From contig JAZGTH010000068.1 in the NCBI GenBank assembly GCA_036877525.1, positions 2,226,501-2,290,500 on the forward strand: 64,000 nt of DNA. Reading direction: 5' to 3'. The notes beneath the pieces are model-generated. The model did not search any database, was not told the DNA's origin, and was given only the letters and a program-made list of their open reading frames with translations. Every line of letters begins with the position of its first letter. The stretch's first letter is position 1. Source of the stretch: Chromobotia macracanthus. Its lineage: Eukaryota > Chordata > Actinopteri > Cypriniformes > Botiidae. Shown here one piece after another: positions 48,601-58,200 of the stretch. The translations under genes and the position numbers were made by a program.

Positions 48601-50220
48601 CAGGAAGCCACTAACCATGCATCTTTCATTTATCCAGTATTCCTGAAACTAGAAGCATTCTGCATGTAGTGTGGCAAACACTCACAAAACAAGTATACTT
48701 AAAGTTGATTAAGTATACTTAATCAAAATTCAAGTATATTTTTAAGTATACTTTATGTAGTAAGTAACATAAAGTGTAGTGTACTGTAGTGTAAGTATAG
48801 TGTAAGCATGCAGGGGCTGGTAATTGGACTGTTGTTGGTTCAAGCCTTCAAGGAACAAGCCATGAGCCCTCACTATTGTGCCTTTGAACAATTTATCAGT
48901 AGGACACTTGACCTACCCTACATCTGCTAAATGACTATTTACTGCCCTGCTCACAGCAGAAAGAACATTGAATGATGATGTATTGTTTGTGGAGGATGAG
49001 AGATTATAGATGCTACATAAAGCTTGAGTCCTTTCTTCAATGTAAAAGAATGTTTTTTTATTTTATTCCCTGCCAGGAAACAGTAACTGTAAAGGTAAGT
49101 AAATCTAACTTTACGCAATGTTCCTAGTTGAAATGTTTGCATCTGGATATGAACAAAAGGCATAAATCATTTTTTACATAATTTGGTTTGTTCTGAAACC
49201 ACAGTTAAACAGTTAGCTGTAGGTTTAAACATGAATGAATTTGGCATTTGCTCAACTAAAAATGATTCTAATTTAATTCATTCTTATTTATCTAATTTAT
49301 TCTTTTTGAATGTGACTTTGTTTCTCAGTCCCCTTCATACTGGTGAAACTCTATACTTTGACAGACCAACAACATTTTTAATGCCACACTGTAAATATTT
49401 CTGACATTAAATTTTGATGCAGTGAATGATGCAGATGTATTCATTGTTTGTGAAAGAGGTTTGACAAACAAGTTTTACTGAAAGGCTGTAGACTGTTATC
49501 GCTAATAAAACAAGGAAACACTAGATTAACTCATTCAGTTGTTTTTCTGTAAACCTGTTATTGAGACAACTGATTAGAAGCAGAACTAAATTAATTCATT
49601 TAATTTAAACTAAGCTAATTTAAACCAAAAAAGGAAAACATTAAGCAACTGAACCACTGTGTACAACCACTTATATACGGTACACCGCAAGTACACACAT
49701 TGAGAGCAGAAATATTACATAGAAATTCAAACAATTTTTCTGTTTGCGTATTTTTTTACAAATACACAGTCATGTTTACTAGTTTAAAAAAATTATGTAA
49801 TGCTGCAATGCTATACTTTATGATATCTATGGAAATCTTTTGCATGCATTTGCATGTGACCAGTAACAGTCACACACAAAGTATCAACAAAATATATGAA
49901 ACCTGAATTTTTGTATGCCTAAAAAATATAAAATATATGTATTCTGACAATTTAAAAGTGTGACATCAAAAGATATATAATATAAATTATTAGCTCAAAT
50001 TATGATGCTGAGTAACTAGATAAATTATTGATGCTGAATATGACAAACTTTCATGAGGTGTCATTTCAATTATAAATAAAACATAAACAATTTACTTACC
50101 TAAAAGTAACAGTTTCAGCTGTCTGGAGGCATCTTTCTTGTCCAACCTAAGCTGCCTCTCGATTTCTTGATGAATTCGGAGGTTTTCCCTGTCATCCCCT
50201 GACATGCAGCAATCACCCAT
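36682..50220 (-). CDS. gna14: Heterotrimeric G protein alpha subunit, Gq class (gna14-like), complete, 7 exons
   Basis: Gq-class alpha subunits link receptors to phospholipase C beta at the inner plasma membrane. Exons in transcript order: 50220-50100, 42858-42674, 42458-42304, 40417-40289, 40212-40083, 40000-39847, 36872-36682. Lengths 121, 185, 155, 129, 130, 154 and 191 nt sum to 1065 nt (354 aa plus TAG), and internal lengths equal those I recall for Gq genes. Motifs: N-terminal MGDCCMS (Cys4/Cys5 for palmitoylation; Asp3 argues against myristoylation), P-loop GTGESGKST, switch I RVRIPTTG, switch II DVGGQKSERRKW with catalytic Gln, NKTD for guanine, and TCATDT. I start at MGDCC because upstream in-frame Mets would add a non-family leader. 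Mixed GNA14/GNA15 residues (GQKSE, NKTD, TSHL) and the end LNLALFNLG instead of the usual EYNLV are odd. Position next to prune2 and pcsk5 favours a gna14 duplicate. A Tc1 transposon lies in intron 3. Confidence 0.9.
36960..38535. repeat. Copies of the 'gctgcaagcagc' family in intron 6 of the G-alpha gene
   Basis: Begins 'aaggggcaaagagccctatt' with 'gtatccgttagc' and 'gaaactctt', and continues with units containing 'gttgccatggcaatg' (about 37781, 38215, 38490), the same interior as 30.3-31.6 kb. Non-coding. Confidence 0.55.
38600..39275 (+). mobile_element. Tc1/mariner transposase remnant
   Basis: Plus-strand frames with stops read a Tc1-type transposase: a DESKFKL-like segment near 38763, then RRPGEAYKPQCLAPTVKSGE, GSVMIWGCFSKAGIGQ, and a segment ending near 39230. 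The catalytic region is broken by several frameshifts. No terminal repeats were found. It lies in the same G-alpha intron as the preceding repeats. Confidence 0.7.
39440..39600. repeat. Second copy of the repeat seen at 8505-8850
   Basis: Shares the segment 'agccattacaaaa...ttaataaatgtcttctga' with 8710-8760. Non-coding. Confidence 0.45.
40591..42110 (+). mobile_element. Tc1-like DNA transposon, end to end but inactivated
   Basis: The ends are tacaaacccaattcaaaa (40591) and ttttgaattggggttgta (to 42110), with TA at both outer edges, as expected for Tc1/mariner target duplication. The inverted ends extend about 200 bases. Plus-strand transposase pieces: NAWTQEHFPKSLSVNTVRHA, LLWAKAHLKW, FGNHGHRALQNKEEKDHP, PASVMVWGCISAYGMGSLHI, LPACSPDLSPFEN. 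Stops and frameshifts at about 41357, 41578 and 41740 inactivate it. It occupies most of G-alpha intron 3 (40418-42303). Confidence 0.85.
43290..44690. repeat. Two abutting, oppositely oriented copies of the 'gctgcaagcagc' family
   Basis: The first copy runs from 'agcactgaaagtgcaaagag' (43305) to 'atggctgcaagcagctgtga' (43722). The second continues in reverse orientation with 'ccatggcaacaccgttcgag' (about 44130) and 'ggcgctatgac' (44013, 44532). A perfect hairpin (43691-43727) marks the junction. Located in G-alpha intron 1. Confidence 0.55.
44700..45146. other. Short unclassified intronic stretch
   Basis: Contains an imperfect inverted pair 'gagggggatgt' / 'acatccccctc' at 44721-44754. No gene found. 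Confidence 0.35.
45147..47126. mobile_element. Most complete copy of the 'gctgcaagcagc' family, about 2 kb with inverted ends
   Basis: Left end 'atagctgcaagcagcaatta' then 'cggggacaagcacacc'; right end 'cctttgcacctttggtgctt' then 'ggcccct'. The right end reversed reads 'aggggccaagcaccaaagg', matching the left end, so the termini are inverted repeats. The interior has repeated modules containing 'taggtggcgct' (about 45340, 45797), 'aggtggcact' (46240, 46504) and 'ctaggaggagttcgaaaaag' (46047, 46743). No long open frame: a non-autonomous element in G-alpha intron 1. Confidence 0.65.
47850..48090. repeat. Fragment of the same repeat family
   Basis: Shares 'ttgagctatatgtttggtcc' and 'gatgacatagaggtgactat' with 31040-31100. 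Truncated. Confidence 0.5.
48685..48945. repeat. 'aagtatactt' palindromic repeat followed by a SINE-like tail
   Basis: 48690-48760 contains four near-copies of the palindrome aagtatactt. 48810-48945 resembles a tRNA-derived fish SINE (HE1 type): 'ggttcaagcc', 'tgtgcctttgaacaa' and the 3' consensus 'catctgctaaatgac'. Degenerate. Confidence 0.45.
49286..49775. repeat. Direct repeat copy 1 (downstream of G-alpha exon 1)
   Basis: 49286-49495 and 49663-49775 match 51591-51798 and 51796-51920 in the same orientation at high identity (shared 'cagtccccttcatactggtg', 'acagaccaacaacattttta', 'gtacaccgcaagta'). About 165 bases are present only in this copy. Confidence 0.75.
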
Positions 50221-51590
50221 TCTCTTCCAGCACTTTCCACTTAATAAACCCATCAAGTAACCCAATCTCTGTATAAAAAAACGTTGCACAAAAAATGTCT
50301 ACGAGAACACGCCTTTCTCCAAAGCAGCTTGATATCATATGCTGGTAAATTCCTTGCAGGTATTCTTCCTTGTTAAACAGACAGGGAGGGTAGATTTATG
50401 ATAAGCTCATGGATCTGTTGCAACTGGTTTCTCAACTTGTTTAACAATCATTACAGTCATGAAAAACCTTTGTTTCAGGAAAGTTCTACAAAAGCACTAC
50501 AGAAATAAAATTCAAATGAAATTGGATTGAAATGTATTCCATACATTTCACTGAACTGTTCTTACAAAATGATACACAAGAAAGACTTATATGCAAGAGG
50601 ACGCTGGTAGCCTAACCATATCCCTTATCCCAACAGAAATAAACAAATGATTAAAAAGTTGTTCTTGTACATCTTGATGTACTTCTTTTAGGACTGCATT
50701 TTTTTAAACAGTCATGCTCATGTTACATAGAAGGAAGTTATCAGAATGTGCCACCTTGAAATAAGAGCTTGTCCAGTTGGTTATTTAATGAAAAATGAGT
50801 GAGGAGTAGTACTGGGGACAATGAGTGACACTTTTATGAGTGCAGGGAAGTCTTGCTTGTCTAAAAATATGCTTAAGGAAGAATGGGGTAAGCTGTGTCA
50901 CGTTTAACTTAAGTTGTATTGGGCAAAAAAAGATAAAGTTCAAACTAATACTTCTAATGATATCTATCTGACAATTTCTGATGAAAATGTCTATCAAAAG
51001 ATCCAACAGGAATCAGTGTCATGTCAGAGGGTAAGTTTAAACACTGGGGGAAATGTGATCAATTTACATTTTACATTTTGTCTTTGGGCTTACTACAGCA
51101 TCACTGTTATTTAAATCATTAGCACAATTTATCCCAAAGCATCTGACACACTGCCCCCTAGCTTCTATTTCAGGAAAATGCTTTATTTAATAATGAATAA
51201 ATTAATCAATTTAATTAAATATTAATAAATTCATTAAATTGTTAACCTTCAACAACTGCTTTATAATGTTATTGTTACTTTATAATTTGTTGTGCATTCA
51301 AACTTACTGTTAGCTTATAATACAGCAACCCTAAAAGCAGTTATTCTACCAAAACAGTGGCAATATTTGAAACTGAAGCTACACTTCACATTTAAATGCA
51401 GTAGATTAAAAACTAAAATCTAATGCTCATTTGAACTACACCTGTTCTACTCAGCTGAAAATATGGGAAAATGGCTTGGATGTTTCTTAGCAGTTTAATA
51501 TTATTTGTTTCACATGGCACTGAGATGTTTTGGTATCTCATGTAATTACATTCATACATTTGAAGTCTAAATGCTTTCAGGATAATTTCA
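50221..51590. other. Region upstream of the G-alpha start
   Basis: Should contain the 5' UTR and promoter (minus strand). No CpG-rich block or clear TATA box is visible; AT-rich throughout. An in-frame open stretch continues to 50289 but lacks family-like residues. Confidence 0.35.
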
Positions 51591-51920
51591 ATTTATCTAG
51601 TTTATTCTTTTTGATTGTGACTTTGTTTCTCAGTCCCCTTCATACTGGTGAAACTATACTTTGACAGACCAACAACATTTTTAATGCCACACTGTAAATA
51701 TTTCTGACATTAAAGTTTTGATTGTGAATGATGCAGATGTATTCATTATTTGTGAAAGAGGTCTGACAAACAAATTTTACTGAAAAGCTGTATACTGTGT
51801 ATAACCACTTATATACTGTACACCGCAAGTACTCACATTGTAGAAGCTAAGTGAATCAGTACATCAGTACATCTTGAGATAGGAATTCAAACAATTTTCC
51901 TGTTTGCATTTTTTTTTACA
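51591..51920. repeat. Direct repeat copy 2 (upstream of G-alpha exon 1)
   Basis: Second copy of the sequence at 49286-49775, about 2.3 kb away. The pair brackets G-alpha exon 1 (50100-50220). No element ends or target duplications are evident. Confidence 0.75.
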
Positions 51921-52149
51921 TATGAAACAGTCACTTTATATACAACCTTTAACCTTTCTAAAATAGCAGCCCTTTATGTTTATAAAAACGTTTTGAAGCA
52001 GAATTTGTTCCAGCGATAAAACCAAAATCAGATCTGTTTGTATAATTTTCATATTCATTCAGATAGGGAATTTGGTTCTTTTTAGTCATGGCTGATCATT
52101 AAAATTTCTAAAACATGCATCAAATCACGACACATGCCACATGACAGAT

Positions 52150-52570
52150 GAGCACATGACAGTTTGCCATGTGCTGATCTGTCATTGTCTCGTCTTCCCC
52201 GTCCTCCCGTTTTCTCATTAGCTCCTCCCCCTGGTTTCCTCATTTTCCCCACCTGTTATCACTCTTTTCCCTCCTGGTTGCCCACTGCCATGTTCTTCTA
52301 CTGGACCCATGTCTGCCTATCTACTAGCGTGCTGCTCATATGTCTAATCTCCAGTCTTTTAATACCTGCTGGAGTGCAGAACTTCTGCTCTGCCTGTCTA
52401 CTAGCGTGCTGCTCATCTGTTTGATCTCCAGTCTGAACTCATTCAGGAATCTAGTCATTATTCTCCCTGTTGGCGAATTGGACTCTGATTAATTTTCTGT
52501 TTAACTTATCTTTTGTTAATAAATATCTAACCTGCAATTAAATCTCTGCTTGGTTTGTGTCAAGACCCCG
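52150..52570 (+). mobile_element. Probable solo LTR or LTR fragment (Ty3/gypsy type)
   Basis: Pyrimidine-rich sequence starting 'tgtcattgtctcgtcttccc', a poly(A)-signal-like 'aataaatatct' near 52520, and 'ctctgcttggtttgtgtcaa' at the end, features of fish gypsy LTRs. It contains two copies of 'ctactagcgtgctgctcat' (52320 and 52400). No target duplication was confirmed. Confidence 0.4.
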
Positions 52571-52889
52571 GCAGAAAAACGAGATGGGACCAATTCTGGT
52601 AAAGTTTTCTGACAAACTGACTTGATATTTTGAAAAGAAATCAGTTACTTGCTGAAAATTTGATGGAATGTTAACTTCTGCCACTAAAGACTGCGTTATC
52701 AATAATGTACCTGAATGTACTGGCATAACAGATAACTTAGAACGTCCTGACAATGCAACCGAAAATGTTAACTCCCTTATTTCTAACACCTTAGATGCAT
52801 TTGCTCCTCTACGATAAAGCACAGCAGTCAAACACCTTGGTATAACGGGTACATAAGAGGTATTCTGTACAGCATAGAAGGAAAGTATA

Positions 52890-55131
52890 TGCTACCTCTG
52901 GGAGCAATTATTAAGAGACATAGGGTTAGTTTTAACTGCTATGCTGATAATACCCAGCTGTGTATTTTTAATGCCCAATGAGATGCATTAATTCACTGAA
53001 CAGAATGCATCATTGATATTAAAACTTGGATGACTAGCAACTTTCTACTACTAAACTCAGACAAAACAGAAATTTTAATTATCGGCCCAAAATCTTCCAC
53101 ATGGCACAAACTAGAATACTGTTTTATTCTTGATTTATGCTCTATAAAGCCTGCTTCATCAGCTAAGAATCTGGGTGTCTTATTTGATAGCTTATTTGAT
53201 TTGTCCTTTGAAAGCCACATTTCCAAACTTTGTAAAACGCATTCTTTCATCTTAAAAATATATCACAGCTACGGCACATGCTCTCTTGATTGACAAGACT
53301 TTACTTAAGATTACTGCAATGCTTTACTGGGTGGCTGCCCTACAGTTTTAGTACAAAAACAAGTTCTTACAAGAACGAGAAAGTATTATCATGTTAGCCC
53401 AGTTCTGTCAACACTGCACTGTCTGCCTATTAAATATCATATAAACTTTCAAATTCTACTGATTTCGAGGCCCTGAATGGTTTAGTTTCTCAGTACCTGA
53501 GTGAGCCCCCTTCTCATTACAGTCCTTCATGTTCATGCGCGGGTGATAGATTCTTTTACTTGGCTCCCAAACTCTGGAATAGTACTTCCTTTGTTGTCCA
53601 GGTGGCAGACACAGTTTAAATCTAGATTAAAGATCATTTCTTTAATCTAGTGTTAGATAATTTTTTGATGAAGTAATGTCTAAACAGTCTTCTATCCCCA
53701 AGCAGATCTGCAACAAACTCTGTCTTCTTACAGCATGCTGGGAGAACCAAATAAGTGACACACTCCATAGTTCATTTCAGTTGATTCTCGATTTATTATT
53801 CTATAAACAGAGGCTTAAATTCATTGATACATCCTTGAGAACTGGTACGAAGGAGTTTAATCAAAGAACAGGCAGTTTGTTTTCCATCAGTTATCAGAAC
53901 AGAAAGTAGGCATACAGGCAGCAAAAGTTATATAAAGGTAATATTGAGCAAATAACAGTTCAGTATTGCAATCATAAGAGCCATGTAAGCAATAATATTT
54001 TATATATTATTATATTTATATATTGACACTTGTCCCATTTCCGTTTTAACTAGATGATCATCCTTATGCCAATTTAAGAAGATGACAGCCATAACCTGGA
54101 TCACCCAAAAGCAGTGGGAAAGTGATTGACTTCTTAATTAAACTTCCTATTATCTACATACCTACCTCCAGCTCAGTTAAATTGTACATTTTTGTTACCT
54201 GCCTAGTCAAAGCAGTGTAATATTATAGCTACAGTTAGTATCATTATGCTTCTGTTGCCATCTGCCTTTAATACCCCTCAATGCTTTAATTTTCTCGCAA
54301 AATCAGACAACAGTTTTTAAATCAATATAAAATTAGAAATCATTACTATAAGCTCTCAGGTTTAAACCAAAAAATTAAAAATTGCAGCTTTAACGTGTCA
54401 GAGGAAATTTGGCCCTCATGGTTGAGCCTGGTTTCTCCCAAGGTTTTTCTTCATCTATACACCATTGGAGTTTTGGTTCCTTGCCACTGTCATCCTGTTG
54501 GCTTGGGAGACTGCTGACATGTAGCTTGTCTTAGAATATCATACATTGTAAATATTGCTTTTAATATATTGATCTAAAGATTTGAAAGATTTTTCTCCTA
54601 TTATTTTTAATTTTGCAATGTTTTTTTGCAAAATTGTATGGTATTATTGCAAATCCCTTCTGTTCTATAAAAGTTTATCTTCTTCCTAAGTGCCATCTCC
54701 ATGTAAACTGGAATGGCATATATTGCTTAATATGATATCTGTCATCTGTCATGTTAATTGACTAAATATTGCAAATAGTCTCAAAAGTACATACTGTTTT
54801 AGTAGGCTGTCTGGATACATTACCCTCTCATAAACCACTGAGATTGGTATGAGCCTTTGCAAGTAGTGACAGTTATTTCTGATGCACGTCCCATTGTTTA
54901 AATTCCAAATGTGTTATAGGTATCAGCAGTTCAATCTACTTTAGTGTCATAAACCAATTACAGTCTTAGTATCCCTAATTAGTTATACTAATATACATAT
55001 TATAACGAACAATTTGCTATAATAATGTATTCTGTATCCTGGGTTGTACATGTTTCATAATTTTCGTGTGTAAAGCTGCTTTGAAATAATGCAACATTTT
55101 AAAAGTGCTATATAAATAAAATTGAATTTAA
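52890..55131 (+). mobile_element. LINE (L2-like) 3' half, decayed
   Basis: Plus strand: reverse-transcriptase piece CYADNTQLCIF (box reads YADN instead of YADD), WMTSNFLLLNSDKTEILI, SAKNLGVLFD. The 3' UTR carries the L2-like 'ggtttctcccaaggtttttc' (54430) and the tail 'agtgctatataaataaaatt' ending at about 55131. Internal deletions and foreign sequence (53650-54400) interrupt it. Confidence 0.75.
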
Positions 55132-55299
55132 GAAATTTGTTGAATTTTTGCCAAAATGTTTGTCTAATCTCTATTGATATAGCTTGGGTCCAGTAATCGT
55201 ACAACTCTTTATTTTTAATGATTACCTATAATGGACCATGATGAAAAACTCTAAATAAGATGGTCTAAATGAGACCATCAAGTATGTGCAAATTAACTC

Positions 55300-56530
55300 A
55301 AGGAACTCAAGGCATTAGTCACTGACCGACAGTGCCTGCAGGTCCCAAACCCCCTTGATAGAGGCGAGCGCGGTCAGGAGCGCTGTCTTAGAGACAGGCT
55401 TTTCAGCTCTACCGACTCAAGTGGCTTGAGAGGGGCTCCCCGTAGCCCAGAGGTACTACGGGAAGGTCCCAAGAGGGAAGAGGGACGGCCTCAGGGGGTT
55501 CAGTCTCCGGGCGCCCCTCAGAAACCTGATGACCAGCTCATGCGTCCCTAAATACTTACCTTCTACTGCTAGGTGATGGGCCGAGATAACGGCCATGTAC
55601 ACCTTCAGGGTGGAAGGGGACAACCTCTGTTCCAGCCCTTCCTGCAGAAAGGAAAGCACAGAGCTGATTGGGCACATGCGGGGGTCTTCTCCACGGGAAG
55701 AACACCAGTCAGCAAAGAGGCTCCACTTCCAGGCGTAAGTCACCTAGTGGAAGGGGCCCTCGTCTGAGCGATAGTATCCACCACGCCCGGGGTCACTCAG
55801 ACACTAAGGTCCTCCACGTCCCATACAAGGACCACACATGGAGGTCCAAAAGGTTGGGGCGCGGGTGCCAGATAGTGCCTCATCCCTGAGACAAAAGGTC
55901 CTTCCTCAGAGGAATCTGCCAGGGAGGGGTTGTCGCGCAGAGCACCAGGTCTGAAAACCAGGTCGGGGTGAGACAACACGGCGCAACCAGCAAGACCTGC
56001 TCCCCATCCTCCCTGATCTTGCGCAGAGTTTGCACAAGGAGGCTCACTGGGGGAAAACACGTATTCGCGTGGGCCCCGGGGCCAGCTGTGTGCCAACGCG
56101 TCCATGCCAAGGGGGGGCCTTGGATAGGGAGTAAAACAGCGGGCAGTGGGAGGCAAACAGAGCCACCTGTGCCTCCCCGAATCGACTCCATATCAGCTGG
56201 GCTGCCTGGGGATGGAGTCTCCACTCTCCCGGGCTTGGAAGCTGCCGTGAGAGCGCATCTGCCACACGGCTGAGCTTGCCCGGAATGTGGACAGCGCAAA
56301 GGGACCTGAGTCGCCACTGCTTTCAGAGGAGGAGATGGCAGGCGACGGGCAAGTTGAGACATGCGACGTGAGCATAGACCGGTCACTTCCTCACCTGCAC
56401 CGATCCTTGCTGCCAGTCCCATGGTCAATCCAACGCCCTACTCTGGCTCGGCAGATGAATGTAGTGGATTCTTGCTCCAGTGTTCGCTCACACTGGAGAT
56501 GCAGCTGCACTGTTTCCCAACTGAAAGGGC
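55300..56530 (-). mobile_element. DIRS-type retrotransposon fragment: RNase H end and tyrosine recombinase
   Basis: Minus strand and clearly more GC-rich than its surroundings, suggesting recent insertion. Order on its strand: MADALSRQLPSPGEWRLHPQ and QVALFASHCPLF (RNase H end, about 56265-56130), a linker, then 55743-55456 with KWSLFADWCSSRGEDP, SVLSFLQEGLEQRLSPSTLK and VYMAVISAHH (recombinase N-terminal part), and TALLTALASIKGVGDLQAL near 55370. The catalytic C-terminus and the reverse transcriptase are missing. Confidence 0.8.
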
Positions 56531-56559
56531 AATAATCTCCTTTATCCTCTCACTGTTAA

Positions 56560-57290
56560 CAGGTTGAGCGCTTCAATAGGCGGAATTATTGTGGCAGCAT
56601 AATGGACTGGTCACTCACTCCCCCAACTCCTTCATCGCTCATTTCTGTGAAGTCTTCAGATGTCCTGTAGGAGATGCATCCTTTGGTGAGAAATTGTATC
56701 ATCTCAAACATAGGAAAAATTCAGTACAAGACTATGGCCTTTGGTTTCGAATTCTAGTTGTCTATAGTGGATGGAATGAGTGCTCCCTGTTGACAATGTA
56801 TCGTCAGGGACAGGAGCCCTCTGCATTTGCATCTCTCCTCCTATGATGAAAATATGGGGTTAGAGCATTTCATCCAACTCTCAATACGAGTAGCCAACTG
56901 CATGCAGAGCTGTATGGAGGAAAGTAAGTGCCATAACTCAAAGTAAGTAAGTGTCATTCTCCGTCCACCAGCCAGAGTGTCCCAGTCCTCCAGAACCTAA
57001 CCAAAGCCCATGCAGCTAGACAACACCAGGCTGTCCTTGGCTGAACGTCAACGTCGACTGACCCAGAAACGCTGCCTGTACTGCGGACATCCTAGACATG
57101 TTTTACAGACATGTCCCATCTGTCCTCCACAACCCGTGGTGAGTGTGGTTTCCTCTTCCTCAGTTAATGTACATCCGTTAACCACTGTTGTTCAACTCAT
57201 CACTGTTTCTGTCAACACCCTCATCAACTCTAGGTCAGCCGGCAACTTCATCTCTGCTGACTTTTGCAACCAACTTTTTCCAAAATAGGC
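56560..57290 (+). mobile_element. Ty3/gypsy Gag with zinc knuckle and start of protease, fragment
   Basis: Plus strand: 56589-56846 matches retrotransposon Gag (FIAHFCEVFRCPVGD, LYHLKHRKNSVQDYGLWF); 57010-57288 has LSLAERQRRLTQKRCLYCG and a CCHC knuckle (CLYCGHPRHVLQTC), then VNTLINSRSAGNFIS, the aspartic-protease region where the expected D-S-G reads N-S-R. A stop lies between the two frames. Polymerase is absent; L2 tail sequence follows directly. Confidence 0.75.
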
Positions 57291-57294
57291 TTAA

Positions 57295-57745
57295 CAACAT
57301 CTCATAGACTGCTGACATCTAACTTAGCTTAGGGTTGTAAATTGTTAATATTGCTTCTAGCTATATGATAAAATTACAGTCCAAAAGACTTCTATTTTGC
57401 TACTCCTTTGTCTCAAATTGTCTCACATTCTCTTTCATTGTGTCATTTTCAGGTATTTCTATTGTATATATTGTATGTATGCATTTTACATTGGGTGTAT
57501 TTCATGGTACTATTGCAAATTTCTAATATCCCTGTCCCATAAGATGACATATTTTTAAATGCCTAATTAGTCTGAATATACATTTCAAAACTTATTAGTA
57601 ATAATACCATGTAATCTTTGTTGCACATGTCTGACATTTATTCTGTTCTTTACTATAATTCTTTTTATTATATGTAAAGCTGTTTTGAAGCAATGTAAAG
57701 TTGTAAAAAGCACTATATAAATAAAACTGAACTGAAAAAAATTGA
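57295..57745 (+). mobile_element. Second L2-like LINE 3' tail
   Basis: Shares 'gactgctgacat.ta.cttg' (57308) and the tail 'agcactatataaataaaact' (57706-57730) with the copy ending at 55131. No coding sequence remains. Confidence 0.65.
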
Positions 57746-57939
57746 ATTGACAAACTTATGTTGGCTTGACAAAGCCTGGCCTTAAAAGTGTATAATGGTT
57801 TAAAATATTTAAGGTCTGACATTCTCTAACACAATGGTAACAAGTTTAATGGTTACAAGTTTTAAGTTATGTTTTAGTATTTTGATAACATTTTAACAAT
57901 GTAGTACGATTTTAGAGAACACATTTTACACGTTTTATC

Positions 57940-58200
57940 ATTAAGTTGCATGATGCTAGCACATTTTAGCATTAATTTGCATGATGCTAGCACATTTTAG
58001 CATTCATTAGCATGATACTATCACCGTGGCAAATCTGAATATTTAAACAATGTAAATATGCTAACATGTTTATACATGATGCTAACATAATTGCACATAA
58101 TGCTAGCATGTTTGCACATGATGTTAGCATGGTTTAACATAATGCGTGCATGTTTAAACATGATGTTGGCATGATGCTAACATGACTCAGCATGATAGAT
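57940..58200. repeat. 'catgatgctagcac' minisatellite
   Basis: Imperfect tandem units of about 29-30 bases in the first part ('gcatgatgctagcacatttt' twice at about 57949-58000), degrading to shorter 'acatgatgctaacat' units to about 58190. Confidence 0.75.

Noticed and set aside
50221..50289. In-frame upstream Met extension of the G-alpha protein (MQRFFIQRLGYLMGLL...)
   Set aside because: Gq-class proteins start a few residues before the palmitoylated Cys pair; the extension has no family similarity.
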